A DNA stretch of 17,673 bases from Haplosporangium gracile. Its lineage: Eukaryota; Mortierellomycota; Mortierellomycetes; Mortierellales; Mortierellaceae. Both the position numbers and the translations under genes were made by a program. Of this stretch, positions 16,398-17,673 are shown piece after piece. The stretch is taken from the NCBI GenBank assembly GCA_015499985.1, contig JAAAUF010000326.1, forward strand, positions 21,867 to 39,539. The letters run 5' to 3'. The notes beneath the pieces were generated by a model. It saw only the letters and a program-made list of their open reading frames with translations, made no database searches and was not told where the DNA came from. Within the stretch, counting starts at the first letter, position 1. Every line of letters begins with the position of its first letter.

Positions 16398-16942
16398 GAG
16401 GTTAGGAAGAAAAAAAAATATGAAAAGAAGCAGATTGTAGAAGAGTGAGCATTTTCATGCTTTACATTTTTGTACTTTTTAACATATCTCAACATCGTAC
16501 TGCTCGTAAAGAAATATCTATTCCGCGGCGCCTGTTGACCTCGACAGGTGCAGGAGACGATCCTGCATATTTATTTGTGAAATCAAACGGTCGTTGGCCT
16601 TAAACCGTTAGCATTTTGTGCAGAATGGAAAGGATGAGGAAAAGACAAAGAAACCCAAAAAAAAAAGAGAGAGAAAGTAAGAAACAAAAGCATCACCTTT
16701 TCTTTGTGCACCACATCCCCTTCTCTTTCTCCACCGAAAAACATCCACAAATTTTGTTCAGTGACTTTATCCTTCTTTTTTTTTCTTTTAATCCTAACTC
16801 AACAGCAGCACGCCGCAGTACCAACGAAAACTTTCCACCACGCGGACAATATGTACCATTCATCCAAAGGAGAGATGAGCCCTCTTTCAGGGCCAGAGTA
16901 TTTGTTTTTTTACCGCTGTATGATCGAATTCTGGATGGCCAT
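16398..16942. other. Intergenic with structured segment
   Basis: It holds the hairpin cluster at 16528-16609 (listed separately), a purine-rich stretch (16620-16690) and a T/C-rich then A/C-rich sequence (16695-16850) that looks like a plus-strand leader. The ATG at 16851-16853 after it opens only a 31-codon frame (MYHSSKGEMSPLSGPEYLFF and on), with no clear splice continuation. Confidence 0.35.
16528..16609. other. Cluster of three inverted repeats (possible structured RNA or binding sites)
   Basis: Hairpin 1: GCGCCTGT (16528-16535) pairs with ACAGGTGC (16544-16551), 8 bp with one G-T, 8-nt loop. Hairpin 2: TGCAGGA (16549-16555) pairs with TCCTGCA (16561-16567), 5-nt loop; it shares three bases with hairpin 1, so the two compete or stack. 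Hairpin 3: AACGGT (16586-16591) pairs with ACCGTT (16604-16609). This density is not seen elsewhere in the window. No tRNA or snoRNA boxes fit. Confidence 0.35.
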
Positions 16943-17657
16943 CTAAGAAACTATGAAGGTGCCGACTGGAGGGCTCTTGAGGATCGACACTTTCATGACT
17001 GTTTCGATCGTGTTTGATATCTGAGCACCTGTATTTTTTTTCCATTCCGCGGGTAGATTGATAAGGGAGGTAAAGATTGCGTCAGAGAAGTCTTCATCGA
17101 GGCACTGCCGTTGATACCTCAGCCAGTCCAAGCAGAGAATTACTTTCAAACCACATAAGAAAGCAAGCAAACATGGCGTGGATAAAATGATTTGATATTT
17201 GAAAAAAAGATACGGCTATGGAAGAAGTTTAAAAAAAGGCGCGAAAACAAAATCACAGTTCAAACAAAAAAAAAGATCTCAAACGACTGAAGAGAACCTC
17301 TGTGATCGCGTCCATGATCTTGTTATGGGTCTTGGCCTGGAACTTGGCTTGCTTTTTTGCCTTGGCCCTCGCAATGGCCTTGACCCTTGCTTCAAGCTTT
17401 TGCTTCTTCTCATACCTGACCCTCTCCAGCTCTGTTTTATATCTCTTATATGCGACAATGCTGAAAAAACTTGCCGGGTACCTCCCGGTCTCAACGGACT
17501 CCACCTCCAGCAAACGTTCATACCAAATGTTGCTGGGATCGGACTCGGAAGGACAGTATGCCTTGGTCAAGAGGAGACTGTTGTTGCCAGAGCTGTGGGA
17601 TGATGGTACCGCTGCTGCTGGTGATGGTGGTGGTGGTGAGAGTGGTGGTTCGGACAT
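16943..17657 (-). CDS. Unrecognised protein; first exon clear, second exon tentative
   Basis: From the ATG complement at 17655-17657 the minus strand is coding-like for at least 120 codons. It begins with a Pro/Ser-rich start (MSEPPLSPPPPSPAAAVPSS), then YCPSESDPSNIWYERLLEVE and YPASFFSIVAYKRYKTELER, then a long basic Lys/Ala/Arg helix (EARVKAIARAKAKKQAKFQ). I do not recognise the family. If unspliced it ends at 17253 (134 residues) in a poor Phe-rich tail. A better-looking model splices at 17298 (GAG then GTTCTC, weak donor) to an acceptor CCATAG at 17216, in phase. That adds 90 residues ending at 16943, including a hydrophobic stretch (LLAFLCGLKVILCLDWL) and the coding-like DEDFSDAIFTSLINLPAEW, giving 210 residues. 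The second exon is uncertain; the gene could extend differently. Confidence 0.45.
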
Positions 17658-17673
17658 GGGCTTGTGCTGGTTG

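Noticed and set aside
16616..17017. Plus-strand 133-codon frame starting MCRMERMRKRQRNPKKK.
   Set aside because: Its first two thirds are purine-rich then pyrimidine-rich low complexity. It overlaps a more coding-like minus-strand segment at its end.
1..17673. Searched for CRISPR arrays, insertion sequences, transposase or reverse-transcriptase motifs, long terminal repeats and telomere repeats.
   Set aside because: None seen; the window is ordinary fungal chromosomal sequence.

Overview
The window looks like nuclear DNA of a filamentous fungus. Genes are closely spaced on both strands and interrupted by GT-AG introns, mostly about 100-180 nt. Start codons are preceded by pyrimidine-rich, then A/C-rich leaders, and 3' ends carry AATAAA-type signals. 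An elongin B gene (missing from budding yeast) together with SLMAP/Far10-like, Plp2-like and PAH genes suggests an early-diverging lineage such as Mucoromycota, perhaps Mortierella-like. That placement is inference; no rRNA or mitochondrial marker is present.

Layout, left to right. (1) 20-744, minus: first coding exon of a peroxisomal acyl-CoA oxidase, cut by the window edge. (2) 1566-3829, minus: an SLMAP/Vps64/Far10-type protein with an FHA domain, coiled coil and probable C-terminal membrane anchor, in five or six exons. (3) 3830-5562: a 1.7-kb divergent intergenic region with a CGTACT palindrome cluster, an 8-bp tandem repeat and two upstream ORFs. (4) 5563-7740, plus: an intronless UNC-93-like MFS membrane protein with a 300-residue Ser/Thr/Gln-rich tail. 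(5) 8028-9826, plus: an unrecognised two-exon protein whose C-terminal part has tryptophans at exact 11-residue spacing and two DPW motifs. (6) 9995-10638, plus: an elongin B-like ubiquitin-fold protein whose first coding exon is only the ATG. (7) 10809-12129, minus, convergent with (6): a phosducin-like protein (Plp2/PDCL3 type), five exons. (8) 12130-12999: divergent promoter region with an inverted CCAAT pair. (9) 13000-15386, plus: a Sin3-like protein with three PAH domains and nothing else of Sin3. (10) 15387-16942: no confident gene, but an 80-codon minus-strand ORF, a three-hairpin cluster and weaker open frames. (11) 16943-17657, minus: an unrecognised gene start with a coding-like first exon and a tentative second exon.

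The genes are mostly unrelated housekeeping or signalling functions (lipid beta-oxidation, STRIPAK-type signalling, CCT co-chaperone, elongin ubiquitin ligase or transcription, Sin3-type corepression). There is no operon or gene-cluster logic. The items most worth a second look are the PAH-only protein, the 11-residue W repeat protein, the ATG-only exon, and the structured, gene-poor stretch near 16.2-16.6 kb. Gene identities come from motif recognition by eye and splice sites from hand phasing; no database search was made.
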